From IMG/VR virus record IMGVR_UViG_3300033144_003894, positions 1 to 39,888 of that record: a stretch of 39,888 nucleotides of DNA; one strand, given 5' to 3'. This document shows, piece after piece, positions 1 through 7,811 of the stretch (position 1 is the first letter of the stretch; every line of letters starts with the position of its first letter). The notes beneath the pieces were generated by a model. The model was not told where the DNA came from and made no database searches. It worked only from the letters and a program-made list of their open reading frames with translations. A program made the translations under genes and the position numbers. Source of the DNA: a virus.

Positions 1-157
1 AGCATCTTTGCCAGGCGCGATCACCGAGGACACGCTCTACTACGTCGTCAACCTGCGTGGGGACATCTGCGAACTGCGCCTCAGTCAAGGTGGTGCGGCG
101 GTGAACGTCACCTCTGATGGCGACTGTATCCTTGTGGGCAAGCCCGAGACTAGTTAA
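1..157 (+). CDS. C-terminal end of a phage structural protein (5' end outside window)
   Basis: An open frame enters from the left edge and ends at TAA 155-157, leaving about 51 residues. The visible part is beta-rich, with an LPGAITEDTLYYVVN stretch followed by GGAAVNVTSDGD. This resembles the short repeated modules of phage tail or appendage proteins (an LPxP...TxYYVVN pattern). The next gene starts inside the stop codon (TAATG), so the two are translationally coupled. Assignment to a structural protein is inference from pattern and position; the exact role cannot be told from a fragment. Confidence 0.6.
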   Translation, partial: ASLPGAITEDTLYYVVNLRGDICELRLSQGGAAVNVTSDGDCILVGKPETS

Positions 158-1143
158 TGGCGATTAACCCTAGGGACCCGATTCTCCGATCGCACGGAGA
201 CAAAGACGCCTCGGGCGATCCTCTCGACCCGTACCTGTATAGTCACGAGGACAAGGCACCCGAGGTAGGCGGCGCAGATATCCCGCTCGACGCTGGGCCT
301 GGTAGCTACTCTGTAACTGGCGCCGCAGCGACGTTCCTCATTGGGGTCGTACTTGCGGCAGCTGCTGGAGCCTACACTGTAAGTGGTGCAGCAGCCGGGA
401 CGACGAAGGGCTATGTGCTCAATGCGGGGCCTGGGTCCTACGCTGTCAACGGAGCAGCAGCTACTACTCTCAAGGGTCACTGTCTTAACGCTGCACCTGG
501 CTCCTACTTGGTAAGTGGGGCTGCTACTGATCTAGACGTAAATAAACTACAACCAGTAGATCCTGGTTCTTACATTGTAACAGGTGCTCCTGTAACTCTG
601 CTTCGAGGACACGTACTTGAAGCCACCGCAGGCGCGTATCTTATATCAGGTGCCCCTGTTACTGCCTTACAGACTCACATTCTTTCTGCGAATCCTGGGT
701 CCTACTTAGTAACCGGTGCAGAAGTTACGACTTCCATAACTGGAGATGTGGAGCTCTCTGCTGATCCTGGTTCTTATGCAGTTACAGGTGCTTCCATTAC
801 TACCCTCAGGGGTTACGTACTCGATGCTGCACCTGGGTCTTACTCAGTAACTGGATTTGATGTTGATCTGGATACGGGAGAGGTTCTACCGTCTAGTTCA
901 GGTTCTTATACGGTAGCTGGCGCTCCCGTTACTACCCTACAGACTCACGTTCTTTCAGCTGGTCCAGGTTCGTACTTAGTGACCGGAGCCGCTGCTGATC
1001 TTGATACTGGTGGAGAAGTTGTATCAGTATCTGTCGGTACTTATGTTGTAACTGGTGCTCCTGCTACTACATTCAAGAACCTGGAGCCAGAGGATGCTGT
1101 ATCTGAATTAATTCGGCGTCGCAGAACCTGGGTGATACTATGA
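157..1143 (+). CDS. PGSY-repeat protein, probable virion appendage
   Basis: A protein of 328 residues. A 44-residue charged head is followed by twelve tandem repeats of about 22 residues with consensus PGSYxVTGAxxTxLxxxxLxA, and then an 18-residue basic tail. Repeat spacing is regular, and the aromatic (Y) and Gly positions are nearly invariant, which suggests a stacked beta structure. Similar PGSY-type repeats occur in hypothetical proteins of environmental phages, but no function is known to me. It starts in a TAATG overlap with the preceding structural gene and lies upstream of the portal, so a virion or appendage role is inferred. No membrane segment or catalytic motif is visible. Confidence 0.8.
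   Translation: MAINPRDPILRSHGDKDASGDPLDPYLYSHEDKAPEVGGADIPLDAGPGSYSVTGAAATFLIGVVLAAAAGAYTVSGAAAGTTKGYVLNAGPGSYAVNGAAATTLKGHCLNAAPGSYLVSGAATDLDVNKLQPVDPGSYIVTGAPVTLLRGHVLEATAGAYLISGAPVTALQTHILSANPGSYLVTGAEVTTSITGDVELSADPGSYAVTGASITTLRGYVLDAAPGSYSVTGFDVDLDTGEVLPSSSGSYTVAGAPVTTLQTHVLSAGPGSYLVTGAAADLDTGGEVVSVSVGTYVVTGAPATTFKNLEPEDAVSELIRRRRTWVIL
289..1086 (+). repeat. Twelve tandem 66-bp-class coding repeats (PGSYxVTGA)
   Basis: These nucleotides encode twelve consecutive units of 21-24 residues. The DNA repeats are diverged at synonymous positions (GGGTCCTAC, GGTTCTTAT, GGCTCCTAC for the same GSY), while the G-S/A-Y-x-V/I-x-G core is kept. Unit length changes mainly by one or two residues in the linker. 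The pattern points to old internal duplication held under protein-level selection. Confidence 0.85.
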
Positions 1144-1168
1144 TCTACAACACGACTAGGAGAGTAAG

Positions 1169-1372
1169 ATGTCAAGTCCAATGGTGATCCAGAGGCCCAG
1201 TGCGAGTGTCAGCAAGGCTCCCAAGCCTCAGAGGTTCGTGAAGGACCTGAAAAAGACGAGCTACGACGATCTGCGCCAGATGGCAGACCGACTTGGTATC
1301 CGACCGAAGGCAACGGGAGAGCACGGGGATGTCATCAAGAGTGATCTGATTGCGGCGCTAAGGACGAACTAA
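1169..1372 (+). CDS. Small SAP/Rho-N-like protein
   Basis: A 67-residue basic protein. The N-terminal 30 residues are Ser/Pro/Lys-rich and probably disordered. Residues ~31-66 have the helix-turn-helix layout of Rho-N/SAP/HeH-type modules: DDLRQMADRLGI, a loop, then KSDLIAALRT. Such modules bind nucleic acid or act as small adaptors, and they often sit next to phage head genes. AGGAG lies just upstream of the ATG and supports this start. The portal start follows 2 nt after the stop. The function is inferred only. Confidence 0.65.
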   Translation: MSSPMVIQRPSASVSKAPKPQRFVKDLKKTSYDDLRQMADRLGIRPKATGEHGDVIKSDLIAALRTN

Positions 1373-1373
1373 G

Positions 1374-3479
1374 ATGCCGAATGATCTCCTAACGACAGGA
1401 GGGGCTACTCTTTTACGAGAGGCCCCTGAGAATGCGCAGGATGTTCCCCAGATGACTGCGGGGATCGTCAGGCAGATTCCCGACGAGATCTGGGAGAAGA
1501 TCAAGGACCCATTCACTATGTGGATGAGGGACCAGATCTATCTCGCTCAAGGGGAGAGAGCCGCTTTCGTGGCGAAGATCGCCAGATGGAGAGCAGCTTA
1601 CGACGCACCGCTCCCTGACCAGCCGAAGCACTTCCCAATATGGAACGCTTCGAATCTCCCAGTGCCTGTCATCAAGGAGATCGTGAATACTCTCTCGTCC
1701 CAGATCGTCCAGATGACTCTGACTGCAAGACCGTACTGGATCTTCGAGGATCTGGCCCCTGAGTGGGAGCCTTACATCGACGATCTTCAGGACTTCATGG
1801 ATGTCGCAGCTGAGCGGGATCTGGACATCGATGAGTGGGCTGTGCCCTGGATCACCGAGATGTGCAAGCTCGGTACGGGGGTGGCTGAGATCGGTCATGA
1901 TGTAGATGTTCGAGAGGTCTATGAGTATACCTCAGACGGTATGAGTGTATACCCGAAGGAGTTCGTCTACCACGACGGTCCTGCAGGATCTCACATCCCT
2001 CTGGAGATGTGGTGGATTCGTCTCTTCGAGACAGATCATCAGAAGTCGAGGTGGTGTGGCAAGGAGATTCGCTTCTCGAAGCAGCAGTTGGAAGAAGGGC
2101 TCGCTCAGGGGAAGTTTATTAAGGAGGGTGTGGATAAGGTCCTGAAAATGGAGCCTGGGACTGACGAGCATAAGACTGTCACGACCGCTGAGAAGGCGGA
2201 AGAAGCTGTACCCGTTACCAGAGAGCACTACAAGGCTATCGAGATTTGGTGTTCTTACGACATTAACGGTAAGGGGAGATACGCAGAACTGAAGATGATC
2301 TGGTCTCTGGACGCGGAGTGCTTCATCTCCCGTCAGTTCAATCCGTACTGGCATGGTCAGAGACCCTTCTTGAAGATCGGATACTCTCCCGTCGAGCACA
2401 GGTACTACGATGAAGGTCTGTGCGAGATGCTCGAAGCTCTTCAGGACGGTATTAGGACGAAGAATAACCAGAGATCGGACAACGCAACTCTGGCGAGTCT
2501 GAGAATGGTTATCAAGCGGAAGAGCTTGAGGAATATCAGGCCTGGAGATCCTTGGTATTCTGGAAAGATGCTCGAAGTGTCTGATATCTGGAACGATATT
2601 AGGGACTTCCAAATGGCTGAGATTTACCCGTCTACCGTGAACGAGGAACAGATTCTCAGAGGGTACGCTGAGCGACTCTCTGGTGTCAATGAAGCCACGT
2701 TCGGGAACGCAATGCCTGTGACGAGGACTACTGCCTTCGCCCAAGCAGCGTTGCTTCAGGAGCAAGCTAGGCGGGTGGACCTCACTGTAAGAGGAATACG
2801 AAAAGCAATGAACAAGGCAGGACAGTTTACTATGAGTCTCTACTTTCAGTTCGGTACGAACGGGAAGGGGATCGCTTGGTTTGGGTCCAAGGGGAGAATC
2901 ATAGAGGCTATCTTCAGATTGTCGAAGCGGGTCACGGATCTTGGTCTTGGGATCAGGGCGAATGTGCCTACTTCAGCACTCAATAAGCAGTCTCAGATGG
3001 AGGGCTCTCTCAGTGTCTTTAATCTGCTAATGCAGATGTACGAGAAGGTAATGCCCTTCGCACAATTCCTCGCCCCCGATAGTCTGCCGGAGGTTGCAAA
3101 TGCGATGGTTAAGAGCGCTCACAAGTATATGGGTGACGTTCTGGAGACGTTTGGTGACTCCGACCCCGAAGGTGTCCTACAAGGACTCACGGTTCTGGAA
3201 CGAGTACTTCCTTCGTCAAGAGACTTCGGAGGAATGGATTCTTTCGAAAGAGAACAGGAGCGATCTCAGGTCCTCGATGGCCTCCAAAGGCTGGAAGATC
3301 TGGCTCGAGAGGCTGAAGCTCATAAGGATGGATTCGATAGAGTGGGTCCTAGCGACAGAGGACCCCGCAGAAATGTTGCGCCGGAAGGGGTTCCTGAGGG
3401 GGGTAGAGCAAATATGCTCTTTGGCGGAGAGTCTCTCTTCATGGGAGCGGGAGGAGAACCTGGAGCTGAGGGTGGATAG
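1374..3479 (+). CDS. Portal protein
   Basis: A 701-residue protein, the usual size of podovirus portals, which form the dodecameric ring that DNA enters and leaves through. The N-terminal ~180 residues, with an IPxPVIKEIVNTLSSQIV-type stretch and a TARPYW segment, and the central region with an RTKNNQRSDN turn, match the general portal layout in which a long helical stem lies between two mixed alpha/beta parts. The C-terminus is charged and then Gly-rich (last ~40 residues). It lies upstream of scaffold and capsid genes, as expected. No motif alone proves the call, but length, order and composition agree. A second reading frame is open across its last 150 bases (see separate entry). Confidence 0.85.
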   Translation: MPNDLLTTGGATLLREAPENAQDVPQMTAGIVRQIPDEIWEKIKDPFTMWMRDQIYLAQGERAAFVAKIARWRAAYDAPLPDQPKHFPIWNASNLPVPVIKEIVNTLSSQIVQMTLTARPYWIFEDLAPEWEPYIDDLQDFMDVAAERDLDIDEWAVPWITEMCKLGTGVAEIGHDVDVREVYEYTSDGMSVYPKEFVYHDGPAGSHIPLEMWWIRLFETDHQKSRWCGKEIRFSKQQLEEGLAQGKFIKEGVDKVLKMEPGTDEHKTVTTAEKAEEAVPVTREHYKAIEIWCSYDINGKGRYAELKMIWSLDAECFISRQFNPYWHGQRPFLKIGYSPVEHRYYDEGLCEMLEALQDGIRTKNNQRSDNATLASLRMVIKRKSLRNIRPGDPWYSGKMLEVSDIWNDIRDFQMAEIYPSTVNEEQILRGYAERLSGVNEATFGNAMPVTRTTAFAQAALLQEQARRVDLTVRGIRKAMNKAGQFTMSLYFQFGTNGKGIAWFGSKGRIIEAIFRLSKRVTDLGLGIRANVPTSALNKQSQMEGSLSVFNLLMQMYEKVMPFAQFLAPDSLPEVANAMVKSAHKYMGDVLETFGDSDPEGVLQGLTVLERVLPSSRDFGGMDSFEREQERSQVLDGLQRLEDLAREAEAHKDGFDRVGPSDRGPRRNVAPEGVPEGGRANMLFGGESLFMGAGGEPGAEGG

Positions 3480-3552
3480 AGAAATGCAGGAAGTTCTTGC
3501 TCAGAGTGGAGGAACTCTTGGGCATCCTTTAGAGCAGGACCAAACTCCGTAG
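3328..3552 (+). CDS. Possible overlapping small gene at the 3' end of the portal gene
   Basis: A frame of 74 codons starts at ATG 3328 inside the portal gene and ends at 3550-3552, beyond the portal stop. The product (MDSIEWVLATEDP...) looks like a real soluble alpha-helical protein: amphipathic, Glu/Leu-rich and without low-complexity bias. It fills most of the otherwise unexplained 86-base gap before the scaffold gene. The ribosome-binding signal is weak (AAGG directly against the ATG). Alternatives are a chance open frame, or a portal C-terminus reached by frameshifting. Confidence 0.45.
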   Translation: MDSIEWVLATEDPAEMLRRKGFLRGVEQICSLAESLSSWEREENLELRVDREMQEVLAQSGGTLGHPLEQDQTP

Positions 3553-3565
3553 AGAGGAGGCAGTT

Positions 3566-4366
3566 ATGTACCTGAGCGTGATGAGGCTATTCTCCCTTTG
3601 GGATGAAGAGCCACCCCCTGAGGGTGATCCTCCGGGAGGTGGAGGTGGAGGAGACAAGGATCCTCCTCCGGAAGGCGATAAGCCTCCGAAGGAAGGTGAA
3701 GGAGAGGGAGATAAGCCTCCTGAGACCTTGCCGTTGGACGTTCTTCCAGAAGATCTGAGGAATCGTCCGGCAGCAGAGGTGAAGCTGGTTCTGGATCACA
3801 TGGTCACTTCGCTGACCAGGGCGAACGAAACCAACGAGGAGTTGAAGGCGAAGCTCACGAGGCTCGAAGAGCCGGAGAAGCCTCCGGTGGAAGATCCTCA
3901 TAAGGACAAGAGCGACGAGGAGCTGATGTTGGAGGATGCTGATGCGGCAGTGGTCAGAGTCCTCCAGCGGAGAGGGATGCTGGACCAGTTCGGGTCGATG
4001 CAGGGATCAGTCGGGGGTCTGGTGTTCGACGCAGTAGCAGCGACTCTTCCAGGCTTCGCTGAGCACAAGGACGAGGTTCAGAAGATTCTGACCGAGTCTA
4101 AGATCACGAATCCTACGAAGGAGCAGGTGACGGGTGCATTCTCGATGGCTGTTGGGAATAAGGCCATTGAGGATCTCATCAGGACTCAGAGGGCAGCAGA
4201 AAACATTACTCCTGCTGCCAAGCCCGATGATCCACCGCAGGCAGGTAAGTATGTGAAGACGCCTCTGGATGAGGAGATCCGGAAGGCATCGGATCTCTCT
4301 GAGGAGGAGTACTACGTGACTCACAAGCCTGACGCTGACTTCGACCTTGAGGTACCCACAGGATGA
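3566..4366 (+). CDS. Scaffolding-like protein
   Basis: A 266-residue acidic protein. Residues ~14-60 are Pro/Gly/Glu/Asp/Lys low-complexity (PPPEGD-type repeats), followed by a helical segment (~75-105), a central domain (~115-215) and a charged C-terminal tail. This composition and the position between portal and capsid genes are typical of scaffold proteins, which guide procapsid assembly and then leave or are degraded. AGAGGAGG precedes the ATG. The stop overlaps the next start (ATGA). The sequence itself gives no catalytic motif; a combined protease/scaffold is not supported. Confidence 0.7.
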   Translation: MYLSVMRLFSLWDEEPPPEGDPPGGGGGGDKDPPPEGDKPPKEGEGEGDKPPETLPLDVLPEDLRNRPAAEVKLVLDHMVTSLTRANETNEELKAKLTRLEEPEKPPVEDPHKDKSDEELMLEDADAAVVRVLQRRGMLDQFGSMQGSVGGLVFDAVAATLPGFAEHKDEVQKILTESKITNPTKEQVTGAFSMAVGNKAIEDLIRTQRAAENITPAAKPDDPPQAGKYVKTPLDEEIRKASDLSEEEYYVTHKPDADFDLEVPTG

Positions 4367-4935
4367 AGATCTTGGATGATCCAATTACGAAGCCGACTGA
4401 GGGTGAAGAGGCCCCGAAGGCTGCTGAGACAGTGGGACAGGAAGATGCTCGCAGGACTGCTCCAGCCAGAGTACGGACGAGGAAGAAGGGGAAGGTGGGA
4501 GGTGTTCTGGATGGTATAGCAGCTGAGTATGATGAGTTGAACCCAGGGAGAAAGAGTAGATGGATCTTCGCTCCCGAGAACAAGCCCGACGTCTCGAACA
4601 TCATGGGTCGAAGGGCCGAAGGATGGAGGATGGTCAAGGCGTCTGAGATCGGTGATGGTACCATTCCTGATCTCGAGAAGGATGAGATCGTCCGAATCTC
4701 AGACGTGGTTCTCATGTCCATCGACGTGGAGTCCTACGCAGAGCTCGTTCAGGAGAAGAGAGAGCTGGCGCAGGCTCAGATCGAGTCGGTGGAGAGGGAG
4801 TACTACGACAAGATCATGCAGGAAAGCCAGAAGGTCCCTGACAGGTATAGAATGACACCTAGAGGGGAAGTTACGGTGGAGGAGAGGTTGCACGAGTACG
4901 AAATCGAACAACCCACTGGAGAAGATATCTCCTAG
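4363..4935 (+). CDS. Head-associated hypothetical protein
   Basis: A 190-residue charged protein coupled to the scaffold gene by an ATGA overlap. The N-terminal ~50 residues are Lys/Arg/Glu-rich and probably flexible. Residues ~55-110 form a compact part (SRWIFAPENKPDVSNIMGRRAEGWRMV). The rest is helical with a long charged stretch (ELVQEKRELAQAQIESVEREY). I do not recognise a family. Its place between scaffold and decoration/capsid genes suggests a role in head assembly. Confidence 0.7.
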   Translation: MKILDDPITKPTEGEEAPKAAETVGQEDARRTAPARVRTRKKGKVGGVLDGIAAEYDELNPGRKSRWIFAPENKPDVSNIMGRRAEGWRMVKASEIGDGTIPDLEKDEIVRISDVVLMSIDVESYAELVQEKRELAQAQIESVEREYYDKIMQESQKVPDRYRMTPRGEVTVEERLHEYEIEQPTGEDIS

Positions 4936-4966
4936 TGGGGCAGGACGACTCTGAAGGGAGAACATC

Positions 4967-5389
4967 ATGGCCGCTTTGGCTGCAGTTCCCCACAGGGGTC
5001 GATGCTTGCGTCGTTATGCCATCAAGAGTGCTGAGACACTGGTTGAGGGAGAAGCTGTGGTCTTCGACACCGGGCAGATCGCTGCCTGTGGAGCAGACCC
5101 AGGGACTGTCCTTGGCTTCATGGCTCACGCGAATGGGCTGGATTTCGACCCAGATCCTGGGTACGGCTTGGTGTTCGTTGCCAAGGCGGGCTCCACGTTC
5201 TGGCTCGAGGGGGATAACGACCCTGTAGAAGGCGATATTGGTGTCCAGTACGGTATCGGAGGAGATGGTGCAGTTGCTACTGTCGATGGTACCGAAACTA
5301 GCGCCAAGGTTGTCACCGTCGAGGATATTGATCTCACGCTGTTGAGGTACGAGGTCAGCATCATCCCATCCGTTCGTAACCTGGACTGA
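4967..5389 (+). CDS. Capsid decoration-like protein
   Basis: A 140-residue, Gly/Val/Asp-rich, predicted all-beta protein directly upstream of the major capsid gene. The pattern SAETLVEGEAVVFDTGQIAAC...GFMAHA is like the small trimeric capsid decoration or fibre-base proteins of tailed phages, which bind the outside of the capsid lattice. A GGGAG-type ribosome site precedes the ATG. The call rests on fold-type pattern and position; no homologue can be proven here. Confidence 0.6.
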   Translation: MAALAAVPHRGRCLRRYAIKSAETLVEGEAVVFDTGQIAACGADPGTVLGFMAHANGLDFDPDPGYGLVFVAKAGSTFWLEGDNDPVEGDIGVQYGIGGDGAVATVDGTETSAKVVTVEDIDLTLLRYEVSIIPSVRNLD

Positions 5390-5399
5390 GGAGACTGAT

Positions 5400-6338
5400 A
5401 TGCCTGTTGTGAGAGGCCAGTTTGATCAGCTCCTCGTTCCTGGTGCGAAAAAGGTCTACGTGGATAAGTACCAGAGCCTTCCCGCTCTGTATCCTACTTA
5501 TTTCAACGTAGATACAAGTGGGCGCGCCTTCGAGGATGACCTGGTCGTAACTGGACTGCCGATCGCAGTGTCGAAGCCCGAGGGGCTTCCGATCGCCTTC
5601 GATCGACCGAAGTACCGTGGGAAGGTCCGCTATATCCACGCTGGGTATGGCCTGGGCTACGAGATCACGCGTGAGGCCGTCGCTGACGACCAGTACGCTG
5701 TTCTCAATTCGAAGGGTTCCGCCAACCTGGCGAGGTCCTTGCGGGAGGCTGAGGAGACCACCGCATGGAACGTCTTCAACAACTCCTTCTCGTCCATTCT
5801 GACCTATGATGGAGTCGCTCTCTGCAGCGATGCCCACGTAGGCGCTGGAAGTGTGACGGGAATGGCGAACGCTCCTGGTTCAGGCATCGACCTGTCCACA
5901 GCGGCCCTCAAGGCCAGCATGGAGAGGTACTGGAGTCTGACCACGGATCGTGGCCTGAAGATCACAGGGATTTCTCCGCAGTATGTGATCACGTCTCACA
6001 TGAACTACTGGGTCGCGCAGGAGATTCTTCAGACCCGTGTGGTGACTGGAGCAGCCTCGAGTGGGGAGACAGACTCCATCGTCTCCCTCGAGGCCAAGAA
6101 CGTGATCACGATGCTGGGTCTCGTCCCCATCAAGATCCAGTACATCTCGGACACCGATGCCTGGTGGACCCTGTGCTCGAAGGCTCAGCACTACCTCAAG
6201 TTCTACTGGAGGGAGAAGCCTGGGCCTGAGTCGGATACCGACAAGAGAGCCGGAATCGCTTGGTTTGCGATGTTCGCTCGTTGGTCGGTAGGCGCGACTG
6301 ACTGGAGAGGTATCGACGGGAGCGCTGGAGCAAGTTGA
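5400..6338 (+). CDS. Major capsid protein
   Basis: A 312-residue protein expected to take the HK97 fold and form the icosahedral shell. Features that fit: an N-terminal arm, a central region with YEITREAVADDQY and SLREAEETTAWNVFNNSF helices (spine-helix-like), and a C-terminal half with VKF/LKFYWREKPGPES and an AWFAMFARWSVGATDWRG strand-rich end. Position after scaffold and decoration genes is diagnostic. A strong GAGGAGA site precedes ATG 5400. Arginine codons include many CGN, as expected for a highly expressed gene. The family looks closest to Mu gpT-like/HK97-type head proteins, by pattern only. Confidence 0.85.
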   Translation: MPVVRGQFDQLLVPGAKKVYVDKYQSLPALYPTYFNVDTSGRAFEDDLVVTGLPIAVSKPEGLPIAFDRPKYRGKVRYIHAGYGLGYEITREAVADDQYAVLNSKGSANLARSLREAEETTAWNVFNNSFSSILTYDGVALCSDAHVGAGSVTGMANAPGSGIDLSTAALKASMERYWSLTTDRGLKITGISPQYVITSHMNYWVAQEILQTRVVTGAASSGETDSIVSLEAKNVITMLGLVPIKIQYISDTDAWWTLCSKAQHYLKFYWREKPGPESDTDKRAGIAWFAMFARWSVGATDWRGIDGSAGAS

Positions 6339-6357
6339 GCGCTTAGCATTCACGCTT

Positions 6358-6372
6358 GTTCAAGGATTGAAC
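6358..6372. promoter_or_regulatory. Palindrome site 1 (GTTCAA-GGA-TTGAAC)
   Basis: A perfect 6+6 inverted repeat with a 3-base centre, just downstream of the capsid stop and 3 bases before ATG 6376. It shares the exact half-sites of four other copies in the window (18992, 27130, 33079, 39238). It could be a protein operator or, in mRNA, a small hairpin next to the start codon. Confidence 0.75.
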
Positions 6373-6375
6373 GAG

Positions 6376-6627
6376 ATGAACGTCGTTATGATAGACAGTC
6401 GGAGAGTTGGATCTTCTGTTTGGGCCGCTGTCAGAGGCTCACAGAAGGTCCACGTCTCCGGTATGTCAGAAGGGGATGAGATTGAGATCCTCACAGATCT
6501 CTCTAGTATTCCTATCCTTTTTGACAGTGACGGAGAGCTGCATCTAGAAGCTCTTGGAGATCCAACGAGAGTAAAAGTAGAACATACGAAGGCGAGTGGT
6601 TCACCGGTCTCAGTCGATCTGAGGTAG
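6376..6627 (+). CDS. Small beta-rich protein after the capsid gene
   Basis: An 83-residue protein if ATG 6376 is used; a TTG nine bases upstream, inside the palindrome, would add MNE. It looks beta-strand rich (VWAAVRGSQKVHVSGMSEGDEIEILTD), like a small collar or head-fibre domain, but I do not recognise the family. There is no good Shine-Dalgarno sequence; the palindrome occupies that place, so translation may be coupled or regulated. The next gene starts 2 nt after its stop. Confidence 0.65.
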   Translation: MNVVMIDSRRVGSSVWAAVRGSQKVHVSGMSEGDEIEILTDLSSIPILFDSDGELHLEALGDPTRVKVEHTKASGSPVSVDLR

Positions 6628-6629
6628 AT

Positions 6630-7271
6630 ATGGGTGCCAAGACACTGGAGGAGTTTAGGAGCAATCTTAACTTCGCTATGGGTGGTCGAGACTTCGAGGA
6701 TCCTCAGTTGGATAACTGGCTCCACGCAGGGCTAGATGATCTGGCGAGGGGTGTGATCTTGGAGGAGTTACATTCTACTGTGACTATCCCGACTGTGGTT
6801 GATAAGGAGGACTATACTCTTCCGTCCAACGTAGACGGGGTTCTTGGTATCGAGGATACTACCAGCCTGAAGTCTCTGATCAAGATAGGTCTACAAAAGT
6901 ATAGAAGGCTTAGCCGGGCTTCAAGGGGAGCGCCAAAGTACTGGATTCTCAGAGGTAGTAAGTTCCTCATTTGGCAGATCCCGAATAGGGTATTCAGTCT
7001 GGATGTGAGTACCTATATCCAACATCCGAGGCTGGTCAGTGATGGACAGAAGACCATACTTCAAGTCACGTGGGACAGGGCGATCCACCTCCTCTCCCTA
7101 TACCACGCTTTGACCGATGTTGATGAAGCGACTAGGGCCAAGGCTATCCACAGGGAAGCTCTGAAGTATATCGTAAGTAGAGTGTCCAGTGAGGAGCTCT
7201 CTGGTGATTCTCAGAGCCTGGGGATAGAGGTGGCTATGCGTGAGGAAGATGTCCATCGTCAGGAGACCTGA
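6630..7271 (+). CDS. Head-tail adaptor protein
   Basis: A 213-residue protein. The N-terminal helices (TLEEFRSNLNFAMGGRDF, LDNWLHAGLDDLARGV) are followed by a beta part with DYTLPSNVDGVLGIE and a C-terminal helical tail (HLLSLYHALTDVDEATRAKAIHREAL). This is the arrangement of P22 gp4/T7 gp11-type adaptors, which sit under the portal and dock the nozzle. Position (after the capsid, before the nozzle) agrees. The 3' end overlaps the next start by one base. Confidence 0.7.
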   Translation: MGAKTLEEFRSNLNFAMGGRDFEDPQLDNWLHAGLDDLARGVILEELHSTVTIPTVVDKEDYTLPSNVDGVLGIEDTTSLKSLIKIGLQKYRRLSRASRGAPKYWILRGSKFLIWQIPNRVFSLDVSTYIQHPRLVSDGQKTILQVTWDRAIHLLSLYHALTDVDEATRAKAIHREALKYIVSRVSSEELSGDSQSLGIEVAMREEDVHRQET

Positions 7272-7807
7272 TGCTAGAGCGGCTCAAACTTGGTGACAGA
7301 GTACAAATCACGAAGAGGATAGTGCCTCCCTCAAGGAGAGAGACTCAGATGGAAAGCACATTGAGAATGGGCGGACGTCTCACGATCGAGAAGCGTCGCC
7401 TATGGGAAGCAGAGCCCTTCGACACGTCTGAGATCGTTCTCAATACGGTCAACGCTGAAGGGAAAGAGGACATCATTCGGCAGATCGCACAGATCGCGAG
7501 TGGTGACTTCCCGATCGCGTTAGATGATGAGGCCCTCATCACGGTCGAAGATACAGGGGATAATCCTCTGGTCACGAGACAGCAAGTGGACAGTGCTCCT
7601 ACCTACGGTGGTGCGTACTTCGCAGTCTTCGTTTTCACCGTAGTTGCAGGTGTAGGAACTGGAGCCTGGGACGACATCCTGATCGAGGCGCATGATGGAG
7701 CAAGTGCGTACAAGGAGATCTCAGAATTCCTCGCCCAGAATTCCTCTTGGGGTACGAAAGCCTCCAATGAGGAGTGGGTTGTGACATACAGCCTCTACGT
7801 ACAGTAG
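7271..7807 (+). CDS. Neck/tail-completion hypothetical protein
   Basis: A 178-residue protein whose ATG uses the last A of the adaptor stop (TGATG). It has a basic N-terminus, a central segment (~45-95) with DTSEIVLNTVNAEGKEDIIRQIAQIASGDFPIALDDE, a hydrophobic AVFVFTVVAGVG strand and a C-terminal amphipathic part. I do not recognise the family. Its place between adaptor and nozzle genes suggests a connector or completion protein. Confidence 0.65.
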   Translation: MLERLKLGDRVQITKRIVPPSRRETQMESTLRMGGRLTIEKRRLWEAEPFDTSEIVLNTVNAEGKEDIIRQIAQIASGDFPIALDDEALITVEDTGDNPLVTRQQVDSAPTYGGAYFAVFVFTVVAGVGTGAWDDILIEAHDGASAYKEISEFLAQNSSWGTKASNEEWVVTYSLYVQ

Positions 7808-7811
7808 GCTA

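Noticed and set aside
1932-2765. A 277-codon minus-strand frame inside the portal gene
   Set aside because: Anticoding shadow of the portal; composition is unlike a real protein and it opposes all neighbours.
6358-6372. Palindromes as promoter -35 elements (TTGAAC)
   Set aside because: No -10 element stands at a consistent distance downstream in the five copies.
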